Notes: generated by a model from the sequence alone, not told the origin. A stretch of DNA of 15,494 bases from Zhenhengia stercoravium (GCA_018883975.1 JAHLFD010000075.1:1-15494); one strand, 5' to 3'. Positions 1-7,812 are shown, counted from the stretch's first letter. Numbers and translations: made by a program.

Positions 1-1196
1 TGGAAGATGGTAACCTTTTAGTTCTTACACAAGATCTTCCAACAGGTACAGTAGAAGATATGTGTGTTCTTATTGAGAGAGAAACAGGTAAGATCTTAAA
101 AACTTGGGATTACAAAAAAGTATTACCTCAAGATGTAGCTGGTTCAGGAAGCCAAGATGCACATGACTGGTTCCATAATAATGCAGTATGGTATGATAAA
201 AAGACAAATTCTCTTACATTATCAGGTAGACACCAAGATGCTGTCATTAACTTAGACTATGAAACAGGTGATTTAAACTGGATTATTGGCGATCCAGAAG
301 GATGGCCAGCTGAAATGGTAGAAAAATATTTCTTCACACCAGTAGGAGATGAATTTGACTGGCAATATGAACAACATGCTTGTGTTGTCCTTCCAGATGG
401 CGATATTATGGTATTTGACAATGGTCACTTCCGTGCTAAATCAAAAGAAAACTATGTACCAGCAGATAAGAACTTCTCTCGTGGGGTAAGATTCCGTATT
501 AATACAGAAGATATGACTATTAGACAAGTATGGCAATTTGGTAAAGAAAGAGGAAAAGACTTCTTCTCAACTTATATTTCTAACGTAGAATATTATGGTG
601 AAGGCCATTACATGGTACATTCCGGTGGAGCAGGTGCTTTAAGAGGGGAAACATGTAACGTACCTCCTGTTATGCATGAAGGTAAAGAAGAAGGCTTAGT
701 AATGAATTCAATCACTATTGAAATTAAAGATGATATGATTATGCATGAAATGCACTTACCAGGAAACTTCTACCGTGCAGAAAAACTTTCTCTTTACTGT
801 GAGGAAGACGTTTTAACATTTGGCAAAGGTGAACTTCTTGGTTCATTAGGTGTTACAGAAGAAATGATGACAGAAGTACCAGCAGAAAACGGTGGTATGG
901 TACCAGATACTTATAAAGTAAGAATTGGTGAAGAAGAAGACCGCATCATCTTAAAAGCAAGTTTTGAAAAAGGTCAACTTGTTATGATTATGCTTGAAGG
1001 TGAAGAAACTACACATCGTTATTTTGTACCAACAACAAAAAGACCATTCCTTGCAATGTGTGTAGGTACATTCCAAGAAACAGATGAAAGAGCTGTAGAG
1101 CATCCAATTAGTAAAGAAGGTCTTAAAGGTGACTTTAAAGTGACACTTCTTATTGATGATCAAAAGTATGAAACAGGTGTTACTGTAACTTGTTAA
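1..1196 (+). CDS. Arylsulfate sulfotransferase (ASST family), 5'-truncated by window edge
   Basis: The reading frame is open from base 3, before the first ATG at 60, so the gene begins outside the window and the N-terminus is missing. The family moves a sulfuryl group from one phenolic sulfate ester to another phenol without PAPS, through a sulfohistidine intermediate on a beta-propeller. The visible part holds the active-site pattern: an HNN triplet (His codon 174-176, Asn 180-182), an Arg exactly 18 residues after that His (codon 228-230), the same spacing as His356/Arg374 of the E. coli CFT073 enzyme, and a QH pair (His codon 375-377) that probably corresponds to the catalytic His436. Propeller-like strands such as VVLPDGDIMVFDNG support the fold. 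The C-terminal third (about 720-1196) looks like a separate beta-rich domain. A terminator follows directly, so this is the last gene of its transcript. Whether the protein is exported cannot be judged without the N-terminus. The family assignment is firm; the natural substrate is unknown. Confidence 0.9.
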   Translation, partial: EDGNLLVLTQDLPTGTVEDMCVLIERETGKILKTWDYKKVLPQDVAGSGSQDAHDWFHNNAVWYDKKTNSLTLSGRHQDAVINLDYETGDLNWIIGDPEGWPAEMVEKYFFTPVGDEFDWQYEQHACVVLPDGDIMVFDNGHFRAKSKENYVPADKNFSRGVRFRINTEDMTIRQVWQFGKERGKDFFSTYISNVEYYGEGHYMVHSGGAGALRGETCNVPPVMHEGKEEGLVMNSITIEIKDDMIMHEMHLPGNFYRAEKLSLYCEEDVLTFGKGELLGSLGVTEEMMTEVPAENGGMVPDTYKVRIGEEEDRIILKASFEKGQLVMIMLEGEETTHRYFVPTTKRPFLAMCVGTFQETDERAVEHPISKEGLKGDFKVTLLIDDQKYETGVTVTC

Positions 1197-1205
1197 GAAA
1201 AAGTA

Positions 1206-1243
1206 AAAGAGGCTGTGCAAAGCATAATTTGCACAGCCTCTTT
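1206..1243 (+). terminator. Intrinsic terminator of the sulfotransferase gene
   Basis: A perfect 16-bp stem (1206-1221 with 1228-1243) encloses the loop GCATAA, starting 10 bases after the stop codon. The A-rich left and T-rich right arm ends supply a short U-tract, although the U run after the stem is poor. Confidence 0.85.
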
Positions 1244-1305
1244 ACGTTGTAGTGAATAGTTTTATAAAAAAAGGGCTACACCTTAAAGAGAATGCTGTCA
1301 AAACA

Positions 1306-1334
1306 TTGCTAAATAGCATGAACGATAGTATAAT
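1306..1334 (+). promoter_or_regulatory. Sigma-A-type promoter of the AI-2E family gene
   Basis: TTGCTA (1306-1311) and a perfect TATAAT (1329-1334) are separated by 17 bp. Transcription would start near 1341, just before the ribosome binding site AAAGAGGAGG at 1345-1354. Confidence 0.75.
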
Positions 1335-1360
1335 GTTTACTTAAAAAGAGGAGGTTGAAA

Positions 1361-2521
1361 ATGGAAATTAATAAAAACCAATTTAAGAAAATATTTTTAA
1401 CTGCGGCAGCCATTATTTTATTTTACTGGGCGCTGCAAAATCATATAGAAGTAGCAGATTGGTTTAATCAAATCTTAGGGCTTTTTGCACCTATTCTGTT
1501 AGGGCTTGCTATAGCCTTTATTATTAATATTCCTATGGCTGCTATAGAAAATAGACTTTTAAAAGCTGTACCTAATAGATTTAGTAAGTTTAAGCGTCCT
1601 GTAAGCTTGGTTCTTGCTATGCTTCTTATGGTAGCAGTTGTAGTACTTGTTATGGTTATTATTATTCCAGAACTTGTACGTACTTTCTTGATTATTAAAG
1701 AAAGTATTCCAGGTTTTGTAACACAGGTACAAGATTTCTTAAATGAAATCATTGAGTACTTCCCAGAACTTCAAAGTGAAATGACCATTACGATTGACTG
1801 GGCAGAATGGGGCAAGAAACTTTTTGAATGGATTCAACGTGGTGCAACTGTCCTTGCAGGTTCTACTTTTAGTGTCATTTCAGCAACTTTTAGTGGCGTG
1901 TTTACTTTTGTGCTTGGTCTTGTTTTATCTATTTACGTCTTACTTCAAAAAGAGAAGCTAGGCATGCAAGCTAAAAAAGTGATGTATGCTTATATTAAAG
2001 AAGAGCAAGTAGACCATTTATTACGTGTACTCCATATAGCAAGGAGAGCATTTAGTAACTTCTTTACAGGGCAGTGCTTAGAGGCTGTAATTTTAGGAGC
2101 AATGTTCTTTGTAACTATGTCTATCTTTAGGCTTCCTTATGCACTGATGATTTCAGTAACAATTGGATTTACAGCGCTTATCCCTATTTTTGGAGCCTTC
2201 TTAGGATGTTTTATAGGAGCCTTTTTAATTCTTGTAACTAATCCAGTCCAAGTCATTTGGTTCCTGATTTTATTCTTTGTGCTTCAACAACTAGAAGGTA
2301 ACCTGATTTATCCTCGTGTTGTAGGAAGTTCAGTAGGCCTTCCAGGTATTTGGGTACTTATTGCTGTAACATTAGGTGGTAGTATGTTTGGTGTACTCGG
2401 TATGCTAATGATGGTACCGATGTGTTCAGTAGTCTATACTTTATTAGGTGAAAGCGCTAACAAGCGTATACAGGATAAGAAAATTAGTAAGCATAAAATA
2501 ACTAAAAAGTTTAATCTATAA
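1361..2521 (+). CDS. AI-2E family (TqsA/YdiK/YtvI-like) transporter
   Basis: This 386-residue polytopic membrane protein belongs to the AI-2E transporter family. Hydrophobic segments lie near residues 10-30, 34-56, 68-95 and 160-190, with several more in the C-terminal half. The long amphipathic region between the third and fourth clusters (about 100-160, EIIEYFPELQSE) is typical. The C-terminal part has family hallmarks: the sequence FFTGQCLEA, a run ending TALIPIFGAFLG, and QQLEGNLIYPRVVGSSVGLP. The family name comes from TqsA of E. coli, but many members move other solutes or ions, and no luxS is visible here, so an autoinducer role should not be assumed. The start is taken as ATG 1361 because AGGAGG ends 6 bases upstream; an in-frame TTG at 1355 is too close to it. 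It appears monocistronic, with its own promoter and a hairpin downstream at 2666. Confidence 0.88.
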   Translation: MEINKNQFKKIFLTAAAIILFYWALQNHIEVADWFNQILGLFAPILLGLAIAFIINIPMAAIENRLLKAVPNRFSKFKRPVSLVLAMLLMVAVVVLVMVIIIPELVRTFLIIKESIPGFVTQVQDFLNEIIEYFPELQSEMTITIDWAEWGKKLFEWIQRGATVLAGSTFSVISATFSGVFTFVLGLVLSIYVLLQKEKLGMQAKKVMYAYIKEEQVDHLLRVLHIARRAFSNFFTGQCLEAVILGAMFFVTMSIFRLPYALMISVTIGFTALIPIFGAFLGCFIGAFLILVTNPVQVIWFLILFFVLQQLEGNLIYPRVVGSSVGLPGIWVLIAVTLGGSMFGVLGMLMMVPMCSVVYTLLGESANKRIQDKKISKHKITKKFNL

Positions 2522-2606
2522 AATAATGAGGCAAAGGTTAAGCTGAAACTATTAATAGATTGAAAAGTTTGTTCCAATGATTTATCACAGAGAAGGAGAT
2601 AGCTTT

Positions 2607-2657
2607 GTGGTGAGCATATCAGTGACTTTTGGATTTAAAGAGCCCTATTATTTATAA
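2607..2657 (+). CDS. Possible 16-codon leader-like ORF (speculative)
   Basis: A GTG start with a second GTG directly after it lies 7 bases downstream of GAAGGAG (2593-2599) and opens a 16-codon frame ending in TAA, 8 bases before the terminator hairpin at 2666. The peptide (VVSISVTFGFKEPYYL) matches nothing I recognise. The ribosome binding site is the only positive evidence, and no dedicated promoter is clear. It could be chance. Confidence 0.15.
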   Translation: MVSISVTFGFKEPYYL

Positions 2658-2665
2658 AAAATCAT

Positions 2666-2700
2666 AAAAGAAGTGATAGTTTACTATCACTTCTTTTAAA
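2666..2700 (+). terminator. Intrinsic terminator after the AI-2E family gene
   Basis: The left arm 2666-2680 pairs with 2683-2697 over 15 positions, leaving a tight TTTA-type loop, with TTCTTTT at the 3' side. The A-rich left arm could also let it work on the other strand, but no gene approaches from that side. Confidence 0.8.
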
Positions 2701-2729
2701 TTGCGCTTTAATGATAGACAACCTATAAT
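2701..2729 (+). promoter_or_regulatory. Probable promoter of the sugar kinase gene
   Basis: A perfect TATAAT (2724-2729) has the weak -35 hexamer TTGCGC (2701-2706) 17 bp upstream. It sits directly behind the preceding terminator and 35 bp before the kinase start. Confidence 0.6.
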
Positions 2730-2763
2730 AAAAAAGAAGAAATAGATAGAAAAGGTGAAGAAA

Positions 2764-3666
2764 ATGATTTATACAATAACACTCAATCCTTCATTAGATT
2801 ATGTTGTGAAGGTTAATGATTTTCAAGTTGGTGGGATGAACAGATGTAGTGAAGAACAGATTTATGTAGGAGGGAAAGGGATTAACGTTTCTCTAATTTT
2901 ACATCAGCTTGGTATAGAAAATGAAGCATTAGGTTTTGTAGCAGGGTTTACAGGTGGGGAGATTATACGTCTTTTAGATAAGGCACAGGTGAAACATAAT
3001 TTTATCACCCTTAAAGAAGGTATGTCCCGTATTAATATGAAGTTAAAAAGTGGTGAAGAAACAGAGATTAATGGAATGGGACCTCATTTAGAAGTAAAGG
3101 ATCTTATAGAACTTGAGAAGCAACTAGAGTGCATGAAGGAAGGTGACTTCCTTATTCTGGCAGGGAGTATCCCTTCTACATTACCAAGTGATACCTATGA
3201 GCAGCTGGTTAAAAAATTCAGTAGCCGTGGTATAGCTTGTATTGTAGATGCCACAAAAGATTTACTGCTTAATGTACTACCTTATGGGCCATTTCTTATT
3301 AAGCCTAACCATCATGAACTTGGGGAGCTTTTTGACGTAGAGCTTAAAACACATGAAGAGGTTATTCCTTATGCTAAGAAGCTACAAGAAAAAGGTGCTC
3401 GTAATGTACTCGTTTCTATGGCAGGATTAGGCGCGGTACTTGTAACGGAAGATGGCACAGTTCTTACCCATGAAGGCATAGAAGGTGAAGTCAAAAATTC
3501 TGTAGGAGCAGGAGACTCTATGATGGCAGGCTTTATTGCTGGTTATAAGGCTAGCGGGGACTTTAAAGAAGCGCTAAAAATGGGTATGGCTGCAGGAAGT
3601 GCCACAGCTTTTGAAGAGGATCTTGCAACAGGTGAGCAAATAAAAGGTTTATTTCATAAGCTCTAA
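2764..3666 (+). CDS. 1-phosphofructokinase family sugar kinase (PfkB superfamily)
   Basis: A 300-residue kinase of the FruK/LacC branch of the PfkB (ribokinase-like) superfamily, which phosphorylates fructose 1-phosphate or a related hexose phosphate at the far carbon using ATP. It opens with MIYTITLNPSLDY, the standard N-terminus of 1-phosphofructokinases. It carries the substrate motif GGKGINVS (about 37-44), KPNHHELGEL (about 180-189) and the nucleotide/anion-hole motif NSVGAGDSMMAGF (about 245-257) with the catalytic base Asp251. The start is ATG 2764, preceded by AAAGGTG at a spacing of 6; the in-frame GTG at 2755 is part of that site. There is no fructose PTS component or FruR-type repressor next to it, so it is an orphan relative to the usual fru operon, and tagatose-6-phosphate kinase activity cannot be excluded. 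The next gene follows after 59 bp with no terminator. Confidence 0.85.
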   Translation: MIYTITLNPSLDYVVKVNDFQVGGMNRCSEEQIYVGGKGINVSLILHQLGIENEALGFVAGFTGGEIIRLLDKAQVKHNFITLKEGMSRINMKLKSGEETEINGMGPHLEVKDLIELEKQLECMKEGDFLILAGSIPSTLPSDTYEQLVKKFSSRGIACIVDATKDLLLNVLPYGPFLIKPNHHELGELFDVELKTHEEVIPYAKKLQEKGARNVLVSMAGLGAVLVTEDGTVLTHEGIEGEVKNSVGAGDSMMAGFIAGYKASGDFKEALKMGMAAGSATAFEEDLATGEQIKGLFHKL

Positions 3667-3725
3667 GCATAAATCTTTAGTCCTTCTTATATATAAATAA
3701 TAAGAGAGACTGAGGGGGAATGCAG

Positions 3726-4373
3726 ATGTATGACCGCCATGAAAACAAATTAGGAATGCTTATTAGAGAGTGTGTGAGAGAAAAAGATTGGTCTATGCGC
3801 AGACTGAGTCAATATGTACAGATGGATCAGGCAACACTTTCAAGAATTGTGAATGGCAAGCAAAAGGCAGGACTTGTTCATATGCAGAAACTATCACAGG
3901 CATTGGATTTACCGATGCATACACTTATTGAAGCAGCAGGTTTTCAGATAAATTTAGAGGAGCAGGAGATAAGCAAAGTATCTGGATCGGGTGAGCAGCC
4001 AGATTTGATGGACTATATTTTTAAGTTTTATGGACTAGAAAAAGACCCTTTATTAATAGATAAAATTAAGGCAGAACTCATTAAATATGAGCCATATGCT
4101 TTGACACATGAAGGAGAAAATCTCATTGATAGAAGGCTAGGAGATAAAATAGAGGCTTTAAGTGCAGAGGGGCCACTTATTGAAAGGATGGAAGTCCTTT
4201 ATAAGCATTTTAAAGAAGAGGCATTATCTAAAGAAAAAAAACAAATTCTAGGGAGTGGGTTATTATATTTTGTCATTTCAACAGATATTATACCTGATTA
4301 TATCTTCCCAATAGGTTACTTAGATGATGTGATTGCCATTGGGCTTGTGGAAGAAAAGCTAGCTAAGTTATAA
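3726..4373 (+). CDS. XRE-type HTH protein with C-terminal DUF1232 (YkvA) domain
   Basis: This 215-residue protein has two recognisable parts. Residues about 10-66 form an XRE/Cro-type helix-turn-helix (MRRLSQYVQMDQATLSRIVNG is the core, with QKLSQALDLPMHTLIEAAGF closing the domain). Residues about 176-206 form a DUF1232/YkvA segment (LLYFVISTDIIPDYIFPIGY followed by LDD), a short hydrophobic hairpin-like domain ending in the conserved P-(I/V)-G-(Y/F)-(L/I)-D-D. A charged helical linker of about 100 residues joins them. ATG 3726 is preferred over in-frame ATG 3720 because GAGGGGG (3712-3718) leaves 7 bases before 3726 and only 1 before 3720. It is probably cotranscribed with the sugar kinase. 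DNA binding is inferred from the fold; the role of the C-terminal domain is unknown, but its hydrophobicity fits membrane association. Confidence 0.82.
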   Translation: MYDRHENKLGMLIRECVREKDWSMRRLSQYVQMDQATLSRIVNGKQKAGLVHMQKLSQALDLPMHTLIEAAGFQINLEEQEISKVSGSGEQPDLMDYIFKFYGLEKDPLLIDKIKAELIKYEPYALTHEGENLIDRRLGDKIEALSAEGPLIERMEVLYKHFKEEALSKEKKQILGSGLLYFVISTDIIPDYIFPIGYLDDVIAIGLVEEKLAKL

Positions 4374-4375
4374 GT

Positions 4376-4422
4376 AAAATAGGAAAGTATACGCTACTTT
4401 ATAGGGTATACTTTCCTATTTT
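4376..4422. terminator. Bidirectional intrinsic terminator between convergent genes
   Basis: A perfect 17-bp inverted repeat (4376-4392 with 4406-4422) starts with AAAA and ends with TTTT, so it gives a U-tailed hairpin on both strands. It lies exactly between the XRE-DUF1232 gene and the convergent cyclopropane synthase gene and touches the latter's stop codon. Confidence 0.9.
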
Positions 4423-5594
4423 CATTTATAAAGAGATTCCCTTGTCATAGGAAGCGTGTTGTTAACGCCCTTAGAGAATAAGATTTGATGTAAGTCTACA
4501 ATCCCATTATTAAAGCAGGCCGCACAGGAACATAAATACATACGCCACATACGGATAAACTTCTCATCAAACATAGTCTCAATCTCAGGGAGATGTGCTT
4601 CAAAGTTCTTATACCACTCAAGTAAGGTCTTCGTATAATGTCTGCGTAAGCTTTCCACATCTAAAGTATAGAAATGATGGTCAGCTGAAAGGGTGATAAT
4701 TTCTCTAAGGCTTGGGATAACCCCACCAGGGAAGATATACTTTTTAATCCAAGCATCTCCTGGAGATTCAGTTAGTCCACTAATATAGTGAAGGAGGCAC
4801 AAGCCTTCCTCCTTAAGTACGGCATCTACAGCTTTAAAGAAAGTAGGGTATTCCTTACGGCCTACATGCTCTAGCATACCGACACTTACGATGCGGTCAA
4901 ACTTAAGGCCGGAATCAATAAGATCACGGTAATCCATAAGCTTCACATCGAGCAAGTCCGTAAGGCCTTCAGCTTGGATACGTGACTTAAAGGCTGCATG
5001 CTGCTCAGTACTAAGGGTAATGCCAAGTCCTTTTACTTTGTAGCATTTGGCCGCTTCAATAAGAAGATTACCCCAGCCGCAACCAATGTCAAGAAGTGTC
5101 TGACCTTCTTCTAAGTAGAGTTTCTTAAGTATATGATGGATTTTATTCATTTGCGCTTCATAAAGGGTGTCTGTATCTTTTTTGAAATAAGCACAGGAAT
5201 AACTCATGGTTTCATCTAGCCAAAGCTTATAGAAATCATTACCTAGGTCATAGTGAGAAGAAACTTGCTGCTTCTGGGTCTTAGCATGGGTAGAAGTATG
5301 AAAAATATGAGGTAATAGATGAAAGTGTGTATGAAAGTGTCTCTTATATTTTAAGATGGCATCAAGGGATTCATATAAATCTCCTTCAATGTCAAGAGCT
5401 TTATTCATATAAGCTTCACCAAAGGCTAAGGTGTAGCTTTTGATAAATTCCATTGTATGAATAGGCTCATTGAGAATAATTTTGAACTGTGAGGGGGGCG
5501 TTCCTACTTCTATTTCCTCTCCATCCCAAAAGCGTAAAGTAAAATGGGCATCTTTAAACTTAGAGACAAGTTCTTTAATAGGTGTCTTTTGCAT
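4422..5594 (-). CDS. cfa: Cyclopropane-fatty-acyl-phospholipid synthase
   Basis: A 390-residue SAM-dependent methyltransferase that adds a methylene bridge to cis double bonds of membrane phospholipid acyl chains. The diagnostic HYDLGNDFY (114-122) and the SAM-binding LLDIGCGWG (167-175) are present. The bicarbonate-coordinating active site known from E. coli Cfa is intact: Cys134, Glu242, His269, Ile271 and Tyr320, with the Glu-His and His-Tyr distances (27 and 51) identical to E. coli 239/266/317. The C-terminal MWRMYLCSCAACF is also typical. The length is normal (E. coli: 382). ATG 5594 is used because AAGGAGGT (5601-5608 on this strand) leaves 6 bases; an in-frame TTG at 5600 abuts that site. 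It stands alone, divergent from the MATE gene. A possible weak promoter is TTGTCT (5652-5647) with TATGGT (5627-5622), spacing 19, which I would not rely on. Confidence 0.93.
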   Translation of the reverse strand: MQKTPIKELVSKFKDAHFTLRFWDGEEIEVGTPPSQFKIILNEPIHTMEFIKSYTLAFGEAYMNKALDIEGDLYESLDAILKYKRHFHTHFHLLPHIFHTSTHAKTQKQQVSSHYDLGNDFYKLWLDETMSYSCAYFKKDTDTLYEAQMNKIHHILKKLYLEEGQTLLDIGCGWGNLLIEAAKCYKVKGLGITLSTEQHAAFKSRIQAEGLTDLLDVKLMDYRDLIDSGLKFDRIVSVGMLEHVGRKEYPTFFKAVDAVLKEEGLCLLHYISGLTESPGDAWIKKYIFPGGVIPSLREIITLSADHHFYTLDVESLRRHYTKTLLEWYKNFEAHLPEIETMFDEKFIRMWRMYLCSCAACFNNGIVDLHQILFSKGVNNTLPMTRESLYK

Positions 5595-5672
5595 AATCAA
5601 ACCTCCTTATAAGCAAGTATGACCATAAACTTCCTATTTAATGCTTAGACAAGAAAATTTTAAAGAAAGGTA

Positions 5673-5702
5673 TTGAATAGTGTAGAGTGGGAAATGTATA
5701 AT
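5673..5702 (+). promoter_or_regulatory. Promoter of the MATE-sfsA operon
   Basis: TTGAAT (5673-5678) and TATAAT (5697-5702) are separated by 18 bp, 39 bp before the MATE start codon. Confidence 0.7.
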
Positions 5703-5741
5703 GAATAAAGTTTGATATTTTAAGAAAGAAAAGGAAGTAAT

Positions 5742-7121
5742 ATGGATAAAAGAATTGATTTAACACAAGGACATATGGTAGGAAAGCTAGTTAAACTTGC
5801 TATTCCTATTATGGGAACGTCTTTTATACAAATGGCGTATAACATGACAGATATGATCTGGATTGGACGCGTTGGCAGCAGCGCAGTTGCTGCAGTTGGA
5901 ACAGCAGGCTTCTTTACATGGCTTGCTATGGCCTTTATTATGATTTCAAAAGTTGGAGCAGAAATAAAAGTAGCCCAAAGTATAGGGGAGAAGGACTTAG
6001 AAGGGACTAAATCCTATATTTTAAGTGCCATTCAGATTAATGTGGTTTTAGCTGTGCTTTATGGCTTATTCCTAATTGCATTTTGTAATCCACTTATTGG
6101 CTTTTTCAATTTAGGTGATGCACAGATTATAGGCATGTCTAAAACATATCTTATTGTGATGGCACTTGGTATGGTATTTTACTTTATCAACCCTGTTTTT
6201 ACAGCCATCTTTAATGGGCTTGGAGATAGTAAAACACCATTTATTATGAATACAATAGGGCTTGTTTTCAATATGATTTTTGATCCACTTCTTATATTAG
6301 GATTTGGTCCTATTGCTCCAATGGGGGTATTAGGTGCGGCCCTAGCAACAGTAGCAGCTCAAATTATTGTAACAGTAGCTTTCATCATCGTTTTAATGAA
6401 AAGAAAAGAAAGCTACTTACGTATTAACTTATTTACAAAACCTAAATGGGACTATATCAAAACCATTTGCATTATCGGTTTCCCTGGAGCTGTGCAAAGT
6501 GGACTCTTTACGCTTTTCTCAATGGTGATTGGACGTATTATTGCTGTATTTGGCCCTGTACCAATTGCTGTACAGAAGGTAGGTTCTCAGATTGAAGCCA
6601 TTTCATGGATGACGGCAGGAGGCCTTTCAACAGCGCTTGGAACTTTCACAGGCCAAAACTATGGTGCTAAAAAGTATGACCGTATTGAAAAAGGGTTTGG
6701 CGTTACAATGGGCATGGCGCTTGTATTAGGTGTTTTTGCAACAGTACTTCTTATTGGGTTTGGTAAACCACTCTTTTCTATCTTCATTCCAGAAGCAGAG
6801 GCTATTGCAGGTGGAGAAGTTTATCTTAGAATTTTAGGTTACTCACAGCTCTTTATGTGTGTTGAGATTACGATCACAGGTCTTTTTAATGGGCTAGGAA
6901 GAACTTATATCCCTTCTATTGTAGGCATTATATTAACAGGTGCACGTATTCCGATGGCTTATTTCTTATCACAGCCTGAGATTTTAGGTATTAACGGGGT
7001 ATGGTGGAGTATTAGTATTAGTAGTATTTTAAAAGGTCTAGTGCTGGCTAGCATTTTGTTCTATCTTGTAAAACGTAAAAAGCTTTATAAAGAAGGTGCG
7101 GTGATGGCGGATGCAGTATAA
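5742..7121 (+). CDS. MATE family multidrug/Na+ efflux transporter
   Basis: A 459-residue protein with about 12 hydrophobic segments in two homologous halves, the normal size and layout for MATE transporters, which export cationic drugs or metabolites against a Na+ or H+ gradient. The N-terminal half has the family pattern KLAIPIMGTSFIQMAYNMTD followed by IWIGRVG and a repeated G-A-A-like TM packing motif. The second half begins near residue 240 with IGFPGAVQSGLFTLFSMVIGR. Typical helix connections such as ALATVAAQI and FNGLGRTYIPSI are present. Start ATG 5742 follows AAAGGAAG at a proper distance. The last 11 bases overlap the start of sfsA, indicating translational coupling. The substrate is not predictable from sequence. 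Confidence 0.9.
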   Translation: MDKRIDLTQGHMVGKLVKLAIPIMGTSFIQMAYNMTDMIWIGRVGSSAVAAVGTAGFFTWLAMAFIMISKVGAEIKVAQSIGEKDLEGTKSYILSAIQINVVLAVLYGLFLIAFCNPLIGFFNLGDAQIIGMSKTYLIVMALGMVFYFINPVFTAIFNGLGDSKTPFIMNTIGLVFNMIFDPLLILGFGPIAPMGVLGAALATVAAQIIVTVAFIIVLMKRKESYLRINLFTKPKWDYIKTICIIGFPGAVQSGLFTLFSMVIGRIIAVFGPVPIAVQKVGSQIEAISWMTAGGLSTALGTFTGQNYGAKKYDRIEKGFGVTMGMALVLGVFATVLLIGFGKPLFSIFIPEAEAIAGGEVYLRILGYSQLFMCVEITITGLFNGLGRTYIPSIVGIILTGARIPMAYFLSQPEILGINGVWWSISISSILKGLVLASILFYLVKRKKLYKEGAVMADAV

Positions 7122-7812
7122 AAACAGCATTCAAGCTACTTTTATAGAAAGACCTAATCGCTTTATTGCTTACTGTGAGGTAGAAGGCGAGCGGGTGAAG
7201 GTGCATGTTAAAAATACAGGACGTTGTAAGGAACTGCTTGTACCTGGCTGTACGGTCTATTTAGAACATGACCCAAATCCAAACCGTAAAACAGCATACT
7301 CTCTCATTACAGTACAAAAAGGTGAGAGGCTTATAAATATGGATTCTCAAGTACCTAATAAAGTATTTTATGAAGCCATTCAAGAAAAAAGTGTGACTTT
7401 GCCAGGTCTACTAGGAGATGTAACGCTTCTTAAACCTGAAAAGACTTATAAAAACTCTCGATTTGATGCGTACATTGAAACGAAGCAAGAAAAAGCTTTT
7501 GTAGAAGTCAAAGGGGTTACCCTTGAAGATGAAGGTATTGTACGATTCCCTGATGCGCCAAGCGAGAGAGCTGTTAAACATATTTATGAACTCATAGAAG
7601 CTATGGAAGAAGGATATAGGGCTTATCTTGTCTTTATCATTCAAATGAAAGATGTTAAGTATTTTACACCAAATCGTATAACACATGAGGCTTTTGCCAA
7701 AGCAGTAGAACAGGCTGCGGCAAAAGGCGTTTATATCCTTGCTTATGACTGCAAGGTGACAGAAGAATCTATTAAAATAGGAGAAGACGTGAAAGTCATC
7801 CTCCAACCTTAG
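7111..7812 (+). CDS. sfsA: SfsA family DNA/RNA nuclease
   Basis: A 233-residue protein, almost exactly the length of E. coli SfsA (234), originally called sugar fermentation stimulation protein and now regarded as a nucleic-acid-binding nuclease. The N-terminal OB-like part contains FIERPNRFIAYCEVEG and HVKNTGRCKELLVPGC, both highly characteristic. The C-terminal PD-(D/E)xK core is complete: RFDAY with Asp119, then VEVKG with Glu132 and Lys134, then FPDAPSERAVKH. The start codon lies inside the end of the MATE gene (11-bp overlap), with only a weak GGCGG-like site upstream, so translation probably depends on ribosomes finishing MATE. The stop codon is built into the terminator stem that follows. 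There is no functional link to MATE known to me. Confidence 0.92.
   Translation: MQYKNSIQATFIERPNRFIAYCEVEGERVKVHVKNTGRCKELLVPGCTVYLEHDPNPNRKTAYSLITVQKGERLINMDSQVPNKVFYEAIQEKSVTLPGLLGDVTLLKPEKTYKNSRFDAYIETKQEKAFVEVKGVTLEDEGIVRFPDAPSERAVKHIYELIEAMEEGYRAYLVFIIQMKDVKYFTPNRITHEAFAKAVEQAAAKGVYILAYDCKVTEESIKIGEDVKVILQP

Noticed and set aside
951..1220. Minus-strand open frame of 89 codons
   Set aside because: It lies opposite the end of the sulfotransferase gene and crosses its terminator; Phe/Cys/Ser-rich composition is typical of an antisense shadow.
1355..1361. TTG 1355 as start of the AI-2E family gene (likewise GTG 2755, TTG 5600 on the minus strand and TTG 11897)
   Set aside because: In the first three cases the longer start abuts or overlaps the Shine-Dalgarno sequence, and TTG 11897 lies inside the upstream gene; each downstream ATG has a workable spacing.
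1361..2521. Quorum-sensing autoinducer-2 export as the function of the AI-2E family protein
   Set aside because: The family name is broader than its founding function and no luxS or lsr genes are present in the window.
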